The notes under the pieces were generated by a model, which ran no database searches, was not told the origin of the DNA, and was given only the letters and a program-made list of their open reading frames with translations. This document shows, piece after piece, positions 7,383 through 15,922 of a stretch of DNA of 64,000 nucleotides; positions within the stretch are counted from its first letter, which is position 1, and the number at the start of each line of letters is the position of its first letter. The stretch spans positions 38,374 to 102,373 of the forward strand of contig DAHVNW010000001.1 in assembly GCA_027319095.1 (NCBI GenBank), given 5' to 3'. Both the position numbers and the translations under genes were made by a program. This stretch comes from a bacterium. GTDB lineage: Bacteria > SZUA-79 > Acidulodesulfobacterales > Acidulodesulfobacteraceae.

Positions 7383-9263
7383 ATGCGTGACGAAAACGAA
7401 AATACGGAACGTTCTTGCGGAGATTCCGGCGCAGGTCCTGTAGCCGGTATTATTAACGGCGTCGAAAAGATTATCGAAACTCATATATCGAGAGTTTATA
7501 TTACCGAAAAATTTGCCTATAAGCAAAAAAAACCGGTAAACTTCGGTTTTGTCGATTATACTACTCTCCAAAAAAGAATATTTTTTGCAAAAAAAGAACT
7601 TTCCCTAAATAGAAGGGCATGTTCGGGCGTTTATTTAGATTTGGCGGAATTACGGCAAAAAAAGAATAAGATTTTTACCGGGTTTAAAGGCGGCAGGCTG
7701 ATTGACGTCCTCGTCAGGATGAAGCGGGTAGAAAATAAAAACTTTCTCGATAATATATTAAAAAATGACGATAACGGCGGTTTCGCAAATGAAAAAACAT
7801 TAAAAAAGATTGCAAAAAAAATATACCTTTTCCATACAACGGCTCGGACTTCCAAAAGAATTTCCAGGTTTGGCGATAAGAAGATATACAAGGCGAACTG
7901 GGACGATAATTTCCTAATAATCAAGGACGAAAAGGAAAAGAATGAAAAGGAAAAAAGGGGGGGGACAGATTTATTTTTTGCTTTGCAAAAAAAAATATCT
8001 GTCCCCCATTCCGCCGACCGGGTAGCCGCATCCTATTCCTCTTTTCTTTCATCCGCGCTTTTTTCCGAATTTACCCATCTGCGCAAAGAGGGCGGTTTTA
8101 TCAGGGACGTTCACGGGGATTTAAGAATGGAGCATATAGCGGTATTGGACGCGCGCCGCATAAGCGGCATATGCCTTATGGACTGCGTAGAGTTCGACGA
8201 AAGATACAGATGTCAGGACATATATTTAGATATTGCTTTTTTACTAATGGATTTTGAATTTAACGGCTATTTTTACGAATCCGTTTTATTTTTCGGCTTT
8301 TACAAGGAATGTTTTAATTACCTTAAATTTATAGCGCCTTTCGGGAAATACGAACCTTCCGTCATCCCTTTTTTTAAATCCTACAGGGCGGTAGTAAGGA
8401 CTAAGATTTCCTTGCTGCATTCTGGAGAAGATACGCGGGCGAAAGCGCGCAGGTATTTTAATCTTGCCGCTTTTTATCTTGCGTTGGCGGCAAATAAGGT
8501 CGTTATACTTAACTGCGGCTTATCCGGAAGCGGCAAATCCTTGCTTTCGTCTTTTCTTTCCAGTTATTTTTACGCGCCCGTTTTTTCTACGGATAAAATA
8601 AGGCAAAATTTATTCGGGGAAGCGGATAAGCCAGTTAAATATTCGGCTGAGGCAAATAGTAAAGTTTATGAAGCCATGTTCGAAGAAGGCCTGAAAGAAT
8701 TTGAAAACAAAGCCGGCGCGGAAGACGGCAGGCATGTGGATGGCGGAGACGGCAGCGGCTTCATAACCCGCGGCAGTTTAGACGGTCGCTATGGTGGCGT
8801 AATATTCGACGCAACGTTTTTGAAGCGCTCTCAACGCGCAAAAATAATTAATAGTTTTTTTAATAAAAAAAACTGTATTTTTATATTCGTATATTCTAAA
8901 ATATATGAAGGAAAAGAAGAAATTGTACTTAAAAGACTTAAGGGCAGGTTCTGCGGAAGTGGAGCGAAAGAAAATTACGAAGCAGCAGTGGCCGAAGCGA
9001 AATCGGTAGAGGCCGGCGGATTTACAGGGCGAACCGGCGATGGGGGCGCTAAGCGCGGCAGTTTAACAGCTGATTATTCTGAAGCGGACGAAGCGGTTTA
9101 TTTCAATCAGAAAAAATTTTTCGAAGAGCCTTCAGAATCGGAAATCAAGAGATTCACAGAGGCTTTTCCGATTTCTTCGTCAATATTCGTTCAAATAGAC
9201 GCTTCTTTAGAATTAAAAGACAGATTTAACGAATTAATGAAAAATATAGTCGAAAAATATTAA
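7383..9263 (+). CDS. Phosphotransferase (APH-like) fused to P-loop kinase
   Basis: 626 residues. The N-terminal half is an aminoglycoside-phosphotransferase-like kinase fold with the catalytic loop DVHGDLRMEHI (~residue 241) and a later DCVEFDERYRCQDIYLD metal-binding segment. The C-terminal half is an AAA_33-type kinase with Walker A NCGLSGSGKS (~residues 376-386). This is the COG2187+COG0645 architecture found in environmental bacteria; the substrate is unknown. Two disordered inserts are odd. One at residues ~190-209 is a translated REP-like hairpin (7960-8007), the other, Gly/Asp-rich, lies near residue 445. It starts 5 nt after the sigma gene, so it may share its message. Confidence 0.8.
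   Translation: MRDENENTERSCGDSGAGPVAGIINGVEKIIETHISRVYITEKFAYKQKKPVNFGFVDYTTLQKRIFFAKKELSLNRRACSGVYLDLAELRQKKNKIFTGFKGGRLIDVLVRMKRVENKNFLDNILKNDDNGGFANEKTLKKIAKKIYLFHTTARTSKRISRFGDKKIYKANWDDNFLIIKDEKEKNEKEKRGGTDLFFALQKKISVPHSADRVAASYSSFLSSALFSEFTHLRKEGGFIRDVHGDLRMEHIAVLDARRISGICLMDCVEFDERYRCQDIYLDIAFLLMDFEFNGYFYESVLFFGFYKECFNYLKFIAPFGKYEPSVIPFFKSYRAVVRTKISLLHSGEDTRAKARRYFNLAAFYLALAANKVVILNCGLSGSGKSLLSSFLSSYFYAPVFSTDKIRQNLFGEADKPVKYSAEANSKVYEAMFEEGLKEFENKAGAEDGRHVDGGDGSGFITRGSLDGRYGGVIFDATFLKRSQRAKIINSFFNKKNCIFIFVYSKIYEGKEEIVLKRLKGRFCGSGAKENYEAAVAEAKSVEAGGFTGRTGDGGAKRGSLTADYSEADEAVYFNQKKFFEEPSESEIKRFTEAFPISSSIFVQIDASLELKDRFNELMKNIVEKY
7957..8007 (+). repeat. REP-like hairpin inside coding sequence
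   Basis: GGGGGACAGAT (7960-7970) pairs perfectly with ATCTGTCCCCC (7997-8007). The pairing extends through the A/T tract to a 3-nt loop at 7982-7984, giving a ~22-bp stem with one or two mismatches. A run of eight G opens the element. It lies in frame within the kinase-fusion gene. Elements with GGGGACAG...CTGTCCCC ends are widespread REP-like palindromes near RAYT transposases; that link is from memory and not tested here. Confidence 0.75.
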
Positions 9264-9268
9264 AAATA

Positions 9269-11017
9269 TTGTTGAAAGATACGAAAAATTTTTACGGTCA
9301 TATTTTGGATTTATCAGGCAGATTCAAATACGAAATATATCTTATTATATTATCGGTATTTGCCTTAATAGTCCACATTCATCTCGCCTCGACCCTTAAT
9401 CTCGGAAATGATGAAGCCCATTATTACGTCTGGTCTTTAAAACCGTCTTTAGGCTATCTCGACGACGCCCCATTGGCAGGCTGGATTATTTATGCCTTCG
9501 ACGGGCTTTTCGGCAAAAGCCAGCTCGACGTCAGGCTCGGCGCCGTCATATTTTCATTTTTGGACGGATTTTTAGTATATTATCTTACTTATACATTGTT
9601 TAAAAGCAAAAGGACGGCTTTTTTTGCATTTTTGTTTTTCCTTTCAGCCGTAATCTTCGGCATGGTTTTATCGGTCATGATGCTCCCGGACGCCCCGCTT
9701 TTATTTTTTAGCTTATGTTTTTTAATATTTTTTTATAAAGCCGTAGAGGCTTCCCAAAAGATGACAGATTTTAAACCTGCCGCCTTTTACCATTCCTATT
9801 GGCTCTTAGCCGGTATTTCCCTCGGCTTTGCATTTTTAAGCAAATACACCGCTGCGCTTATTCCCCCAGCCGCTTTATTATATCTGCTAGTTTCTAAAAA
9901 AAACCGGCGTTATCTTAAAACTCTTTATCCTTATGCGGCTCTTTTAATTGCGCTTTTTATTTTTTCGCCCGTAATTTATTGGAATTTAACGCATAATTTT
10001 ATATCCTTTCGCTTTCAGCTTTCCCACGGTTTTTCTCATCCAAAACCAGGTTTTCCGCTTTTAGCCGCCGGCTGGCTCGGCCAGGTTGCCGTTATAACGC
10101 CTTTAATTTATATATTTTTAATTGCGGCTTTTTTGTATTTGCCTTTAAAAAGGCGCAAGCAGGGCTTCGGAACCGCCGGCTCTTCCTTTTCCGGGCATAT
10201 CTTGTTTTCGGCATGTTTTTCCCTTAGTATTTTATTATTTTTTATTATAAACGGCTATTCCCATAGAATATTGGTCCACTGGCCGGATATAGGCTATCTT
10301 TCGGCTTTTCCTATTATGGGTTTTACGGCCGACGCTTTAACGCGGAAAAAGCGAAAAAAAGGCGAAAAAAAAATTAGCGTATTTTTTAACGGCATGGTTA
10401 AATACGGCGTTTATTTTACGATATTTTCCGGTTTATTTTTGTCTTTTATCCTGTATAACCAGATTTATTATAATTCTATACCTGTAGGCAAAATAATACG
10501 CTATATCGATAAAGAAAAACGGCTTAAAAAAGTGGGAATATTTTCTATAATACCGCATATTCCAGGCAGGCCTTCGACCGCCGACATAACCAACGACCTT
10601 TTCGGGTGGAGGCATAGCGCGCGATACATAAGCATGGTTTATAAAGGATATAAAACAGCCGCCCGCCCGCTTTTTATACTCACGCACCATTATGCCATAG
10701 CGGACGAACTTGTTTACTACGGAGGCTATAAGCCTGCGGTAAATATTTACAACATATCTGGTTTCTTAAATCAATACGACTTCTGGCAAAACCTGAATAA
10801 AATAAACGGGAAAAACGCGCTGTTCGTGATGGACGATAAATATATGCTCAATCCTGTCAAAGAATATGCGCCGTTTTTCAAATCGGTAAAAAAAATAGGC
10901 AGATTAGACATATATGTAAGGTTTAGGCTGGTCAGGATATATTACCTTTATCTAATGACAGGCTTTAATGCGGCTAAGGCGCTTAACAGTTTCGGCAAAT
11001 TCGGCAGGATGTATTGA
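9269..11017 (+). CDS. Membrane glycosyltransferase, GT39/ArnT (PMT_2) family
   Basis: 582 residues, with a dozen or so hydrophobic segments and a soluble C-terminal region. The first periplasmic loop has NLGNDEAHYYVWSLKPSLGY and LDDAPLAGWI, the acidic motif where GT39/ArnT enzymes bind polyprenyl-phosphate sugar donors. It probably moves a sugar from a lipid carrier to lipid A, another glycan or protein at the outer face of the inner membrane. Start codon is TTG (9269 or 9272), 5 nt after the kinase fusion, without a strong ribosome-binding site, suggesting coupling. Acceptor unknown. Confidence 0.85.
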   Translation: MLKDTKNFYGHILDLSGRFKYEIYLIILSVFALIVHIHLASTLNLGNDEAHYYVWSLKPSLGYLDDAPLAGWIIYAFDGLFGKSQLDVRLGAVIFSFLDGFLVYYLTYTLFKSKRTAFFAFLFFLSAVIFGMVLSVMMLPDAPLLFFSLCFLIFFYKAVEASQKMTDFKPAAFYHSYWLLAGISLGFAFLSKYTAALIPPAALLYLLVSKKNRRYLKTLYPYAALLIALFIFSPVIYWNLTHNFISFRFQLSHGFSHPKPGFPLLAAGWLGQVAVITPLIYIFLIAAFLYLPLKRRKQGFGTAGSSFSGHILFSACFSLSILLFFIINGYSHRILVHWPDIGYLSAFPIMGFTADALTRKKRKKGEKKISVFFNGMVKYGVYFTIFSGLFLSFILYNQIYYNSIPVGKIIRYIDKEKRLKKVGIFSIIPHIPGRPSTADITNDLFGWRHSARYISMVYKGYKTAARPLFILTHHYAIADELVYYGGYKPAVNIYNISGFLNQYDFWQNLNKINGKNALFVMDDKYMLNPVKEYAPFFKSVKKIGRLDIYVRFRLVRIYYLYLMTGFNAAKALNSFGKFGRMY

Positions 11018-11036
11018 TTTTTGCTATATTTTGCTA

Positions 11037-11066
11037 TTGACAAATTACTTGTTCTGAATATATAAT
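11037..11066 (+). promoter_or_regulatory. Sigma70-type promoter of apt, near-leaderless
   Basis: TTGACA (11037-11042), an 18-nt spacer and TATAAT (11061-11066), both consensus hexamers. The apt ATG at 11077 is only 10 nt after the -10, so the transcript would have a leader of about 4 nt and no ribosome-binding site. Confidence 0.8.
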
Positions 11067-11076
11067 TAATTTCCAT

Positions 11077-11595
11077 ATGGATTTAAAATCGTATATAAGG
11101 GAAATCCCGGATTTCCCGAAAAAAGGAATTAACTTTAAGGATATTACGCCGCTTCTCGCAGATGCAAAAGCGTTTGCGTATGCGGTGGACGCGCTGGTAG
11201 ATTCTTGCGTTTCAAAAAATATAGGCTACGTTGTCTGCATAGAAGCCAGAGGTTTCGTGGTCGGCGCGCCGATAGCTTACAGGCTCGGCGCAGGCGTCAT
11301 AATGGTCAGGAAACCCGGCAAACTTCCTTACGAATGTTCGTCTTTGAGCTACGACTTGGAATACGGAAGCGCAACCTTGGAAATACACAAAGACGCGTTA
11401 AAGGAGGGCGACAGGGTTATCGTTGCCGACGACGTTCTTGCTACCGGCGGAACGGCTCTTGCTACCATAGGGCTCGTACAAAGTTACGGGGCGGAAGTCG
11501 CAGGCACGGCTTTTCTTGTGGAGCTTTCGTTCTTGAAGGGGGCGGATAAAATCAGGCCGCATGCCGTAAACGCTTTAATGAAATTCGATTATTGA
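11077..11595 (+). CDS. apt: Adenine phosphoribosyltransferase
   Basis: 172 residues, normal for the family. It salvages adenine with PRPP to AMP in the cytosol. The N-terminus IREIPDFPKKGINFKDITPL, the specificity segment EARGFVVGAPIAYRLG and the PRPP-binding loop VIVADDVLATGGTA (residues ~115-128) are all intact. No ribosome-binding site precedes the ATG; see the promoter entry. The gene stands alone, with its own promoter and a repeat-containing gap after it. Confidence 0.97.
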   Translation: MDLKSYIREIPDFPKKGINFKDITPLLADAKAFAYAVDALVDSCVSKNIGYVVCIEARGFVVGAPIAYRLGAGVIMVRKPGKLPYECSSLSYDLEYGSATLEIHKDALKEGDRVIVADDVLATGGTALATIGLVQSYGAEVAGTAFLVELSFLKGADKIRPHAVNALMKFDY

Positions 11596-11667
11596 CGTTT
11601 AAAGCTCGTTTTAACCTGCAGGTTTAATTTAAGCATATCCCATGCGCAGGCAAAAATGCGAAGGACG

Positions 11668-11722
11668 GCATATCTTTATTTGCCTGCTTTAAAAAACATT
11701 GTTTTTAGCAAAAAAAGATGCT
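11668..11722 (+). repeat. Dispersed palindromic repeat, copy B
   Basis: Shares GCATATCTTT, TGCTTTAAAAAACATTGTT and AAAGATGCT with copy A (3763-3818), in the same orientation. It lies in the 252-nt gap between apt and the cytochrome gene. A second palindrome, AACCTGCAGGTT (11613-11624), lies upstream and may belong to the end of the apt transcript. No coding frame is seen in the gap; a TATAAT at 11794-11799 may be the -10 of the cytochrome promoter. Confidence 0.7.
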
Positions 11723-11847
11723 AATCCGTTGTTTATATATCTGAAGCTATTTTCTTAAACGTTCCTGTCGGCAATTTTTGGTATATATTGGTATATAATA
11801 AATATAATAAATTTTAATTCAATATATTTTCAGGAGGGGGTTTTTTT

Positions 11848-12237
11848 ATGAAAAAAGGTTTAACGGTCGTTTTTATCGTTCTCGTAATAGTTTTAGGATA
11901 CGTTGCGGTTCACGCCCTTACCGCGCCCGTCAAATTATCAGCAGCTCAACTCGGCGGACAGCTTATTCATTCCAATAAAAAAGGCATAGATTGTCTTGCA
12001 TGCCATACGATAGGCAAAAAAGGCGGAAACGTCGGACCAGATCTTTCCAAAGAGGGAACGCTGAAACATTCGGTTAAATGGATAGAAGTCCAGATAGCTA
12101 CTCCGGCAAAGCATTTTAAAATGGGGCAGATGGTAAAAATAAGCGGCAAAAGCTATATGGCTATCATGCCCGACCACAAGATGCTTTCGAAGAAAGAGCT
12201 TTTTGATTTAGCGTCTTATTTGGATTCGCTTAAATAA
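11848..12237 (+). CDS. Membrane-anchored monoheme cytochrome c
   Basis: 129 residues. One N-terminal hydrophobic helix (residues ~4-22, VVFIVLVIVLGYVAV) anchors or exports it. Then a class I cytochrome c domain carries heme motif C49-L-A-C52-H53 and a C-terminal Met in the MAIMPDHKML region as likely sixth ligand. It ends with the usual C-terminal helix (KKELFDLASYLDSLK). It should carry electrons in the periplasm. It starts after a strong AGGAGGGGG ribosome-binding site, so it is probably well expressed. The next gene is a Cyc2-like porin cytochrome, a plausible redox partner; the two have separate promoter regions. Confidence 0.9.
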   Translation: MKKGLTVVFIVLVIVLGYVAVHALTAPVKLSAAQLGGQLIHSNKKGIDCLACHTIGKKGGNVGPDLSKEGTLKHSVKWIEVQIATPAKHFKMGQMVKISGKSYMAIMPDHKMLSKKELFDLASYLDSLK

Positions 12238-12553
12238 CGGCATGATAAAAGATAAAAACTTCCGGCATATCAATATCCGGTATTATATGTAATTAAGCGA
12301 TGGGGCTTTTAAAGATTGCGCATAAAATTGCGGATTAAAGAAAAAAATAAAAAGAGGAATTTATATGTTGACAATCGTCAATTTTAGATATATATATTAA
12401 TATATATATAATAAATGAAAATAGTATAAAAATCTTTTAAGGAGGTGAAGGAGGAAAGAGATTTAAAGCATGCGGTTTGCAGTAGGTTGTAAAAACTTGT
12501 CTTATTATTATCTAATTGGTTTTCAATTTTAAATTTGAAGAGAGAGGAAAATT
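12238..12553 (+). promoter_or_regulatory. Promoter and leader of the porin-cytochrome gene
   Basis: A strong promoter, TTGACA at 12368-12373 and TATATA at 12391-12396 (17-nt spacer), lies 158 nt upstream of the ATG. TTGACaatcGTCAA (12368-12381) is a small inverted repeat covering the -35, a possible operator. The leader contains a perfect Shine-Dalgarno stretch AAGGAGGTGA (12439-12448) and then GAGG, unconnected to the main start. That could serve a small ORF (see next entry). The first ~120 nt after the preceding gene hold nothing I recognise. Confidence 0.6.
12470..12532 (+). CDS. Possible 20-residue leader peptide
   Basis: An ATG-initiated frame of 20 residues (MRFAVGCKNLSYYYLIGFQF) following the AAGGAGGTGAAGGAGG segment. 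The spacing from GGAGG to this ATG is about 15 nt, longer than ideal, and a GTG inside the Shine-Dalgarno region is an alternative start in another frame. It could be a regulatory upstream ORF or just a strong ribosome loading site with no product. The evidence is only positional. Confidence 0.25.
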   Translation: MRFAVGCKNLSYYYLIGFQF

Positions 12554-13960
12554 ATGAAAAAGAAACTAATAATAACCATGATTGCTTTGTTCGTCCTGGC
12601 GGCTTCCTTTGCGATGGTTCCCAGAAAAGCGAACGCAATCCCGGCTTTTGCACAAAAGTATCATTTTTCATGCGCGGTTTGCCACACGGTTTTTCCAAAT
12701 CTTAACCCGTTTGGAAGAGCATTTTGGAGAAACGGTTTCAGGCTTCCGGATACAGACGGAACTCCTTCGGACGCAACTCAGATTACCGAAGGCTTAAGCC
12801 TTCCAAATCCTTGGCCTATACCTGTAATGGTCGAGCCTATAATCGGATATACGCATGTAACCAATGAGAATGTCAGCGCCAGCACCGATGCATTCAGTTC
12901 GGAATTTGACTTCGTTGCCGCAGGAGCTTTTAAAATATATACCCCGTTTGCAAATTCGATTTCGTTTTACGTACATGCAAATACAGGCAGCGGCACAATG
13001 AAACAGAAACAGGTATTTGCGTCCATTAACGGTTTAGGTTCTGGTTTTGGCGTTGCGTCCCACTTGTTTAATTTGAAACTCGGACAGGTTACGACCGCAA
13101 GTCCTTATTTCTACAGGCAGATACCGTTCTATACCATCGGCCCTTCCAGCGGCGGACCGGTAGGAAACGGACAAGGATTAGATGTCGGACTTGACGGCGA
13201 ATCCGGCGCCCTTATTCATTCCAGAAACGCAGGCATTGCTCTTTACGGAACGCCGGGCTATCATTTATGGTATAAAGTAACGGTTACTAATGATAATCCA
13301 TCGACGCCGACATATTCAGGATCTTCTCCATATGGTGAGGCAACGGGTAATTCTGCTAGCAACGCAATGGAATATTCTTATCAGTTAAAGGAATATTACC
13401 AGGTTCCCGTAGGACAGCTTGAGTTCGGTTATTACGGCGCAACGATAGGCGAGCCTATAACGGTTCCCTTAAGTACTACCGCCAGTACTACCTGGACGGA
13501 CGGCATTCAAATTAACGGCGTGGACGTCGACCTTGCAAACGACATTTACGAACTTGGTTTGACTTACATGCAGCAGCACGATTCCAATCCTTACGATAAT
13601 ACCAGTTACGATGGCCATTCGACAAACGGCTATAGTAATTTCGAGGTTTACGGAAGATATTTAATGCCGCAAATCGGACAGGGCTTAATGCTAATGGCCG
13701 ATTATGCCACATATAGCTGGATGCACAAAGGCGCGGAGGAAGCGTTTAACGGTACCGTAACCAGCTGTTCCAACGCCGGATTATACGAGTTTGGAACATA
13801 CGCTTCTTCTAACGGCTGCACCAACGAAGGCATAAAGGATGCCTTCGCAATTCAGGCCGAATACAACTTGGCTTATAATGCGCATCTTTATCTTGCATAT
13901 ATATTTACCAACAAATCGCAGGACAACTCGCTCGGTACCGGTCTCGACTTTGCTTTCTAA
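12554..13960 (+). CDS. Cyc2-like outer membrane porin-cytochrome
   Basis: 468 residues. A signal peptide (residues 1-28, ending KANA) is followed at once by a single heme motif, C40-A-V-C43-H44, in the context PAFAQKYHFSCAVCHTVFP and NLNPFGRAFWRNGF. The remaining ~400 residues are amphipathic beta-strands with aromatic girdles and a terminal Phe, as in a barrel. This layout, one heme plus a porin, is that of Cyc2, the outer-membrane iron oxidase. The PAFA...C..CH...LN.FGR.F motif is shared with Cyc2 from memory. Related barrel cytochromes of unknown role exist, so iron oxidation is inference. A start with GAGAGAGG 8 nt upstream is clear. Terminated at 13992-14020. Confidence 0.8.
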   Translation: MKKKLIITMIALFVLAASFAMVPRKANAIPAFAQKYHFSCAVCHTVFPNLNPFGRAFWRNGFRLPDTDGTPSDATQITEGLSLPNPWPIPVMVEPIIGYTHVTNENVSASTDAFSSEFDFVAAGAFKIYTPFANSISFYVHANTGSGTMKQKQVFASINGLGSGFGVASHLFNLKLGQVTTASPYFYRQIPFYTIGPSSGGPVGNGQGLDVGLDGESGALIHSRNAGIALYGTPGYHLWYKVTVTNDNPSTPTYSGSSPYGEATGNSASNAMEYSYQLKEYYQVPVGQLEFGYYGATIGEPITVPLSTTASTTWTDGIQINGVDVDLANDIYELGLTYMQQHDSNPYDNTSYDGHSTNGYSNFEVYGRYLMPQIGQGLMLMADYATYSWMHKGAEEAFNGTVTSCSNAGLYEFGTYASSNGCTNEGIKDAFAIQAEYNLAYNAHLYLAYIFTNKSQDNSLGTGLDFAF

Positions 13961-13991
13961 TCCGGTTCGTATAAGTTAAACCAAAAATTAC

Positions 13992-14020
13992 GGCGGGGGC
14001 ATCGACCCCCGCCTTTTTTA
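13992..14020 (+). terminator. Rho-independent terminator after the porin-cytochrome gene
   Basis: Perfect 8-bp GC stem, GGCGGGGG (13992-13999) and CCCCCGCC (14006-14013), 6-nt loop, then a T run to 14020. It separates the cytochrome region from the polysaccharide genes. The remaining ~200 nt before wzm are AT-rich; TATAAT at 14128-14133 is a possible -10. Confidence 0.92.
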
Positions 14021-14224
14021 TTTCGTTATTTCGTGGAAAAAAGATAAATTCTTTTTTCCTATAATTTATAATTATAAATTCAATAAATGAAATAAAAATA
14101 GCCGGTTTATTTTTATTGTTTTAGGTATATAATTAAATGTTAGAAGATTTAAAATTTTAATTTTAATATAAATATAAATTCAATTATAATATAGGAATTA
14201 TTCATAGCGCTAAGTAAAAATCGT

Positions 14225-15001
14225 ATGATCGAAGGATTTAAAATACTCTTTAAATACAGGTATCTCATATGGGTTTTATCCCTCAAGGAACTTAAGGCGC
14301 AATACAGGGGTTCTTACTTAGGCTTTTTATGGTCGCTCACGAATCCTCTTTTACTTCTCATAATTTATACGTTTTTGTTCGTAGTTGTATTCCATAACCC
14401 GTACAAGGCATATCCGGTTTATATTTTTTGCGGGATACTTCCTTATACGTGGTTCCAGAATTCGGTTATAATATCTACGAGTTCGATATCGAATGCAGGG
14501 GGCCTCGTGTCGAAATCGCTTTTGCCTCCCGAAGTGATAGTGATGTCCAAGATAGGTTCCAATTTGTTAAATTACCTGCTTTCCGTGCCGATACTCATTT
14601 TATTTGTTTATATATTTAAAATGAGGCTTGGGCTGCAAATAGTATATTTTCCCTTAATGGTCGTTATAACTTTTTTTCTTATAGCCGGCATCAGTTTGTT
14701 TTTTGCCGCGCTCAACGTTTTTTACAGGGACATTCAGTTTATCATACTTAATCTTACCACTTTTTTATATTTTTCAATGCCAGTTATGTATTTCGACAAA
14801 CAGCTTCCCGTAAAACTGAGGCACATAATTTATTTGGACCCGGTAGCTTACGCTATGAAATGTTTTCAGGATATTTTTTATTACGGGATATTTCCGCGCT
14901 ACTATTACGTTATAGGGGTTTTATTGGTTTCGGTTGCGGTATTCGTCGCCGGTTATTCTTACTTTGCCTCGAGAAAGGAGCTTTTTAGTGAATTCGTTTA
15001 A
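14225..15001 (+). CDS. wzm: Polysaccharide ABC exporter, membrane subunit (Wzm-like)
   Basis: 258 residues with six hydrophobic segments of the ABC-2 type. The N-terminus (LSLKELKAQYRGSYLGFLWS followed by LTNPLLLLIIYT) is typical of TagG/Wzm/KpsM permeases that export lipid-linked polysaccharide across the inner membrane. It overlaps the ATPase gene by 14 nt (GTG 14988). It is the first gene of a surface-polysaccharide island running to ~24.7 kb. Confidence 0.92.
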   Translation: MIEGFKILFKYRYLIWVLSLKELKAQYRGSYLGFLWSLTNPLLLLIIYTFLFVVVFHNPYKAYPVYIFCGILPYTWFQNSVIISTSSISNAGGLVSKSLLPPEVIVMSKIGSNLLNYLLSVPILILFVYIFKMRLGLQIVYFPLMVVITFFLIAGISLFFAALNVFYRDIQFIILNLTTFLYFSMPVMYFDKQLPVKLRHIIYLDPVAYAMKCFQDIFYYGIFPRYYYVIGVLLVSVAVFVAGYSYFASRKELFSEFV

Positions 15002-15821
15002 CGGCAATATTAGCAATATTAATAATATTAGTATCAAAGACAGCTCCGGTTATGCAATCGAGGCGGAAAACATTACTAAGGTTTTCAGGAGGCTTTCTTC
15101 GCACACAACCCTTAAAAAAGCCTTTATAGATTTAATAACCTTCAATAAAAATAAGCAGGTCAAGGTTTTAAAATTTACCGCCCTAAAAGACGTCAGCTTT
15201 TCGGTAAAACGTGGAGAAACTTTCGGCATAATAGGTCCGAACGGTGCAGGCAAAAGTACCCTTTTAAAGATATTGTGCCGCATAATGAAGCCCACTTCCG
15301 GCAAAATCGCAGTGAAAGGCAAACTTTCCGCACTTCTTGAACTCGGCACCGGTTTTCATCCGGAATTTACCGGAAGGGAAAACATTCTTATAAACGGGCT
15401 TATTTTAGGCTTGACCAAAAAGGAAATAGCCGCTAAATACGACGAAATAATAGAATTCAGCGGAGTTAAAGACTTCATAGACGAGCCGGTCAAGACTTAT
15501 TCGAGCGGAATGCAAGTAAGGCTTTCATTTTCGGTAGCCGTAAACATAAATCCAGATATTTTAATACTCGATGAGGTTTTAACCGTGGGCGACGCAGAGT
15601 TTCAGGCAAAAAGTAAAAAGAGGATAGAAGAATTCATTAACGGCGGCAAGACGGTCTTATTAGTAAGCCACGACAAAAATGCAATATTAAACTACTGCAA
15701 CGAAGCTATGCTGTTGTATAAAGGCGGGGTAATTGCCGTGGGAAAGCCCGAAGAAACTATTGCCAGATACGAAGAAATCGAAAAATCCCATTCATTAAAA
15801 TTGTATAATTTTAATATTTAG
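14988..15821 (+). CDS. wzt: Polysaccharide ABC exporter, ATPase subunit (Wzt-like)
   Basis: About 277 residues from GTG 14988, chosen because AAAGGAG lies 7 nt upstream; a longer frame from 14934 would start inside the permease. Walker A is GPNGAGKST, the signature is YSSGMQVRLSFS, Walker B is DILILDEVLTVGD, and the switch His is in LLVSHD. The family's C-terminal O-antigen-binding extension is missing, so it resembles the short TagH/KpsT type that does not select by terminal sugar. Partner of the permease just upstream. Confidence 0.92.
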   Translation: MNSFNGNISNINNISIKDSSGYAIEAENITKVFRRLSSHTTLKKAFIDLITFNKNKQVKVLKFTALKDVSFSVKRGETFGIIGPNGAGKSTLLKILCRIMKPTSGKIAVKGKLSALLELGTGFHPEFTGRENILINGLILGLTKKEIAAKYDEIIEFSGVKDFIDEPVKTYSSGMQVRLSFSVAVNINPDILILDEVLTVGDAEFQAKSKKRIEEFINGGKTVLLVSHDKNAILNYCNEAMLLYKGGVIAVGKPEETIARYEEIEKSHSLKLYNFNI

Positions 15822-15922
15822 CTTTATAAATCTATTTATTTTTTAATATTTTAGATATATAATCATATAAGTATTAAGATTAAGAATCACATTTAATTTA
15901 AGTTCTTTTTGGAGAATAAACC

